Shown one piece after another: positions 40,588 to 43,906 of a DNA stretch of 43,906 nucleotides; the first letter of the stretch is position 1; every line of letters starts with the position of its first letter. The notes beneath the pieces were generated by a model, which saw nothing but the letters and a program-made list of their open reading frames with translations, did not search any database and was not told where the DNA came from. The translations under genes were made by a program, and so were the position numbers. The stretch is from an uncultured Wenzhouxiangella sp. (GTDB taxonomy: Bacteria > Pseudomonadota > Gammaproteobacteria > Xanthomonadales > Wenzhouxiangellaceae): assembly GCA_937876395.1 (NCBI GenBank), contig CALEIM010000169.1:1-43906 (forward strand), in the 5' to 3' direction.

Positions 40588-42258
40588 TCAGCCAATTCCG
40601 AACAGCAGCATGGCCGCCAGTACCACGGCCACCCACAGCGCCATCACGCTGACCGGTCGGGTGCGGCCGGCCTGGCGCTCGCGGCCGGTAAAAAGCTGGG
40701 CTGCGCCCTGGCTGATGCGGGCAAATTGCTCAAACAACCGCTCCGTGGCAAGGGCCGTGCCCTCGACGGCCATTGGCAGCAGGCGCCGATAAATCCAGTC
40801 GCTGTCGAGATTGGTCGAGCGCAGTTCCGGCGGGTAGATGCCGGTGCGCATCAGCACCGTGAAGGCCAGTGCCGAGAACATCAGGAGCTGGGTCTGGCTG
40901 AGTACGTGGCCGGCCGTGTAGGGCTGATAATCGACCGCGTGGGGCAGGATGGCGTAGAGCAGGCCCGGAAAGACTCCGATGCCGATGCACATTGCGGCAG
41001 TAATGCCCATGGCCAGCAGCATGTTGAGCGGCGCTTCCTTGCAGCGAATGCCCGAGTCGTGGTTGAAGAAGGCAAAGAACGGCACCTTGATTCCAGAGTG
41101 GTGGAACACGCCGGCCGAGGCAAAGATCAGCACCAGCCAGATCAGCCACAGGCCCTGCAGGCCGGCGGCACTCAGGATCAGCGATTTGCTGACAAAGCCG
41201 GAAAACAGCGGAAAGGCCGAAATCGAGGCCGCCCCGATCACGCAGAACACCATCGTCCACGGCATCGACTTGTACAGTCCGCCCAGCTCGGAGCCCTTGA
41301 CCGTGCCGGCGCGGTACAGCACAGCACCCATCGACATGAACAGCAGCGCCTTGTAGAGAATATGGGTGAAAGCGTGCGCGGCCGTGCCGTTCAACGCCAG
41401 CTCGGTGCCGATGCCAATGCCGACCACCATGAAGCCGAGCTGGTTGTTGAGGCTGTAGGCCAGCACCCGGCGCAGATCGTTTTCGATTACCGCATAAAAG
41501 ATCGGGAAGGCGGTCATCAGCGCACCGATCGGAATCAGAATTTCGGTGCCGGCATAGCCCCGCGCCAAGGCGTAGATGGCCAGCTTGGTGGTGAAGGCCG
41601 ACAGCGCCACCGTGCCGGTCGGGCTGGCTGCCGGGTAGGCGTCCTGCAACCAGTTGTGGAAGAAGGGAAAAGCAGCCTTGATGCCGAAGGCGAAGAAAAT
41701 CAGCCAGCCGCCGGGCGCATCCAGACCGAGGTGGCCGAACTCCAGTGAGCCGGTGGAATTGAAATACACCAGCGCGCCGGTCAGGAGCAAAAGGCCGGAG
41801 GACACCTGGATGATCAGATAGCGCATTCCGACCCGCCAGGCCTGAGGTCCGTTGGCCCAGATGATCAGCGTCGAGGCCAGCGCGGTGATTTCCCAGTAGA
41901 TGAACAGCGTCAGCAGATCGCCGGCCAGGACGGCGGCCACGGCCGCGCCGGCGTAGACCAGGGTGGCCGAAGGTTCCAGGCGGCTGCGGTTGGCGAGCAT
42001 GAACAGCCCGGTCAGGAAGGTGGCGATCAGAAAGATCAGGGCAAAGACAAAGCTCAGGCCGTCGAGCCGCAGCGGTGTCAGGGTGTAGCCGAACAGTTCG
42101 GTTTCGACAATCAGAGTTGCCGGCATCTGCACCAGCCAGATGCCGGCAATGACCGGCAAAATCAGTAGCAGCGCGCAGCGCAAGTGGTAGCTGAACAGCG
42201 GCAGCATCAGACCGCCGACGATCAGAATCCAGGCGGGGTTGGCAAACCAGGCGGCCAT
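40588..42258 (-). CDS. Mrp-type Na+/H+ antiporter subunit D
   Basis: This 556-residue proton-conducting membrane subunit is related to NADH dehydrogenase NuoL/M/N. About 14 helices are present. The proton-path residues are in place: Glu in FIYWEITALAS (helix 5), Lys in FFAFGIKAAFPFFHNWL (helix 7), and His/Lys in AFTHILYKALLFMSMG. The other conserved segment, DLRRVLAYSLNNQLGFM, is intact, and the C-terminus carries an extra basic loop. In Mrp complexes D-type subunits move protons for sodium export, supporting halotolerance. Only part of the usual Mrp gene set is beside it, and the upstream D-like gene is broken. Confidence 0.88.
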   Translation of the reverse strand: MAAWFANPAWILIVGGLMLPLFSYHLRCALLLILPVIAGIWLVQMPATLIVETELFGYTLTPLRLDGLSFVFALIFLIATFLTGLFMLANRSRLEPSATLVYAGAAVAAVLAGDLLTLFIYWEITALASTLIIWANGPQAWRVGMRYLIIQVSSGLLLLTGALVYFNSTGSLEFGHLGLDAPGGWLIFFAFGIKAAFPFFHNWLQDAYPAASPTGTVALSAFTTKLAIYALARGYAGTEILIPIGALMTAFPIFYAVIENDLRRVLAYSLNNQLGFMVVGIGIGTELALNGTAAHAFTHILYKALLFMSMGAVLYRAGTVKGSELGGLYKSMPWTMVFCVIGAASISAFPLFSGFVSKSLILSAAGLQGLWLIWLVLIFASAGVFHHSGIKVPFFAFFNHDSGIRCKEAPLNMLLAMGITAAMCIGIGVFPGLLYAILPHAVDYQPYTAGHVLSQTQLLMFSALAFTVLMRTGIYPPELRSTNLDSDWIYRRLLPMAVEGTALATERLFEQFARISQGAAQLFTGRERQAGRTRPVSVMALWVAVVLAAMLLFGIG

Positions 42259-42552
42259 CTAGCGCTCGTCCTCTGCCGAAGGTTGGCCGGGCGGTGTGTC
42301 ATCGTAATACGCTTCCGGGCGCATCACCAGTCGGCGCAGGCCCTTGGCCGCGAGCACCAGACCGACGCAGGCAAGAAAGCCGTACCAGGCGTAGAAACCC
42401 CACCATCCGGCGAACTGGAAATATTCCTGGCGGTCGATGACGAAATCAAGCAGCGCCACCACCGCACAGGCGATGTACAGGCCGTAGACAATGCGGTTGA
42501 TGTTTTTTGGCTGTTCAACCCAGCCTTTGCCGACATCCTTGGGCGTGTTCAT
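42259..42552 (-). CDS. Small membrane protein of the antiporter cluster
   Basis: This 97-residue protein has two helices (IVYGLYIACAVVALLDFVI and AWYGFLACVGLVLAAKGLRR) and an acidic tail. GGAGG precedes ATG 42552 at good spacing, and the start overlaps the stop of the upstream subunit (ATGA). Its stop abuts the subunit D start. I know such small proteins accompany some Mrp-type clusters, but I cannot name a role. Confidence 0.75.
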   Translation of the reverse strand: MNTPKDVGKGWVEQPKNINRIVYGLYIACAVVALLDFVIDRQEYFQFAGWWGFYAWYGFLACVGLVLAAKGLRRLVMRPEAYYDDTPPGQPSAEDER

Positions 42553-43310
42553 GGCAGGCCTCCGTCGAGCACCATGGCGGCCAGCTTGAAGACCAGGTCC
42601 GACCGGAAAAAGAAGAAAATGCACAGCCCCGAGCTCAGCAGCATGGCGGCCACCATCGGCCAGGGTGCCTCGCGGATTCGGTCACTGGGCGTGTCGTCAT
42701 CCGGCGGCAGCAAAAAGGCCCGCGCCGGGATGATCAGCAGGTAGGCGATATTGAGCAACGAGCTGATCAGCAGGGTGCCGGCGAGCACCAACTGACCGGC
42801 GTCGAGCGTGCCCAGCAGCAAGTACCATTTCGACCACATACCAGCGGCGAGCGGCAGGCCGATGATGCTCAGCGTGGCCACGGCAAAGGCGGCAAAGGTC
42901 AGCGGCATTGCCCGACCCAGGCCGTTGAGCTCACTGACCCTGGTGCGATTGTGTGCGACCTGGATGGCACCGGCGGCAAAAAACAGGGTGATCTTGGCCG
43001 TGGCGTGGAAAGCGAGCTGCATGATTGCGCCAACCACCGCCAGCGGCGCGGCCACCAGCACACCGAGTACGACATAGCTGAGCTGGGCAATCGTGGAATA
43101 GGCCAGCCGCGCTTTCAGATCATCCTTGCGCAGGGCAATAATCGAGGCGGCGACGATGGTGAAGCCGGCCACCCAGGCGATCCACAGGGCGATAAATGCG
43201 GCTAACAACCAGCCAGCAGCGGGTAGACGACTAAAGTGCGCACGATAGAAACCGATAAAGATCATCACAAAGGTGCCGAGACAAAGGATGAAAAGCTCGT
43301 TCTCGTGCAT
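42549..43310 (-). pseudogene. N-terminally truncated D-type antiporter subunit (deletion fusion)
   Basis: From about residue 62 the 253-residue protein matches the C-terminal half of a D-type proton-conducting subunit: ALRKDDLKARLAYSTIAQLS, then QLAFHATAKITLFFAAGAI, AAGMWSKWYLLLG. The full family is about 480-500 residues. The helices carrying the helix-5 Glu and helix-7 Lys of the proton path are absent. The first 60 residues (MHENELFILCLGTFVMIFIG...) are a separate two-helix segment with an unrelated look, joined in frame. This suggests that a deletion fused the 5' end of one gene to the 3' half of another. It may be a remnant or a shortened accessory subunit. Confidence 0.7.
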
Positions 43311-43618
43311 AGCGGATTCCAGTTGAACGACGAGATGTTTATTCGACCCCACAAACCCGGTAGAAGTCGGCAGAGATGCTGCCTTAAGGGCCGAAAGCCA
43401 GTTTTATTGTTGTTCTCTTGTCGATATTGTCACGGATCGACTCCGGTTATTTGGCACCAACCGACACACCAAACTGATAACGCATTAAATAATATCAACC
43501 TAGCACACGAGTGAATAATTACAAACTGTACCCGCCCCGATCTGCCGAACGGCAGAAAAAAGAAAGGCACCGAATAAAGGTGCCTTAAGAGAGGAAGGAG
43601 AAGGAATAAGAAGGAGAC
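43311..43618. other. Gene-free stretch between the antiporter remnant and fpr
   Basis: The only structure I see is the fpr terminator at 43550-43586. The AT-rich middle (43370-43530) has no ORF with a good start. Upstream genes normally found in Mrp operons (E, F, G, B, C) are missing here. Confidence 0.5.
43550..43586 (-). terminator. Intrinsic terminator of fpr
   Basis: On the minus strand AAGGCACC and GGTGCCTT (43586-43579 and 43571-43564) form an 8-bp stem around 7 bases, followed by TCTTTTTTCT. Confidence 0.9.
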
Positions 43619-43906
43619 TTACTGCTCGACGAACGCGCGCTCGATTACGTAGTGTCCGGCGTCGCCGTGACGCACTTCCTGGAAGCCGAAATCATTGAGG
43701 ATATGACAGGTCTCCTTCAGCATGGAGGGGCTGCCACACAGCATAAAGCGATCGTCTTCTGTATTGACCGGCGGCAAACCTACATCGGCCGCCAGCTTGC
43801 CCGAAACCAGAAGGTCCGTTAAGCGCCCTTGGTTGCGGAAAGGTTCGCGGGTCACCGTGGGATAATAAATCAGCTTGTCGCGCACCAGCTCACCCAAAAA
43901 CTCATC
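43619..43906 (-). CDS. fpr: Ferredoxin--NADP+ reductase, 3' part
   Basis: These 95 or so residues are the C-terminal end of a bacterial Fpr flavoenzyme, which passes electrons between NADPH and ferredoxin or flavodoxin. Visible blocks are DEFLGELVRDKLIYYPTVTR, the NADP-site motif DRFMLCGSPSMLKE, and the terminal HYVIERAFVEQ typical of the gammaproteobacterial enzyme. The frame runs off the right edge, so start and FAD domain lie outside. A terminator follows at 43550-43586. Confidence 0.92.
   Translation of the reverse strand, partial: DEFLGELVRDKLIYYPTVTREPFRNQGRLTDLLVSGKLAADVGLPPVNTEDDRFMLCGSPSMLKETCHILNDFGFQEVRHGDAGHYVIERAFVEQ

Noticed and set aside
40474..41748. A 424-codon plus-strand frame
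   Set aside because: It is antisense to the Mrp subunit D gene and has no recognisable domain.

Overview
The window looks like a chromosomal piece of a moderately halophilic, aerobic gammaproteobacterium. GC content is high, proteins carry acidic loops, and the markers are an ectoine hydroxylase, Mrp-type antiporter subunits, a cytochrome c oxidase with fused subunits I and III, and an fpr-like gene. A Wenzhouxiangella/Chromatiales-Xanthomonadales type lineage is my inference from protein style, not something I could search. I saw no tRNA, rRNA, CRISPR array, insertion sequence or prophage.

Region 1 (1-22.2 kb). After the 3' end of a glutamate dehydrogenase gene comes a dense set of small stress-type genes: GT2 glycosyltransferase, MgtC, ectoine hydroxylase EctD, a CBS protein, hemerythrin, a CDF transporter, a solute-binding lipoprotein, DUF202, PRC-barrel, CsbD, ChaB, an ECF sigma factor with a short anti-sigma-like protein, a DUF326 copper-binding protein, a YghA-like SDR, DUF883 and its membrane partner, a zinc-ribbon protein, an epimerase-SPW-VKOR fusion and a CopD/HemJ-like protein. 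The main discovery is a shared promoter motif, GGAAC-N16/17-CGTA. It occurs eleven times by hand count. Every copy is intergenic and points at one of these genes or operons, including the sigma gene and its anti-sigma-like neighbour. Roughly 20 genes therefore look like one self-regulating ECF sigma regulon packed into a single genomic island. A cytochrome c oxidase operon (subunit II, fused I+III, two assembly or accessory membrane proteins) sits inside the region and lacks the motif.

Region 2 (22.3-35.9 kb). An orphan OmpR-type response regulator and an Hpt protein, translationally coupled, diverge from one 12.2-kb gene. That gene encodes an exported protein of about 4055 residues made of DUF11, isopeptide-type and DUF7507-like repeats with a C-terminal membrane anchor. 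It contains a perfect 761-bp direct duplication.

Region 3 (35.9-43.9 kb). A REPIN-like hairpin is followed by queC, an SLC13/RCK permease, a second stand-alone solute-binding lipoprotein, a Rieske ferredoxin-like protein, a small membrane protein and a remnant Mrp-type antiporter cluster. In that cluster one D-type subunit is intact and another has lost its N-terminal half by an apparent deletion-fusion. The window ends in the 3' part of an fpr gene.
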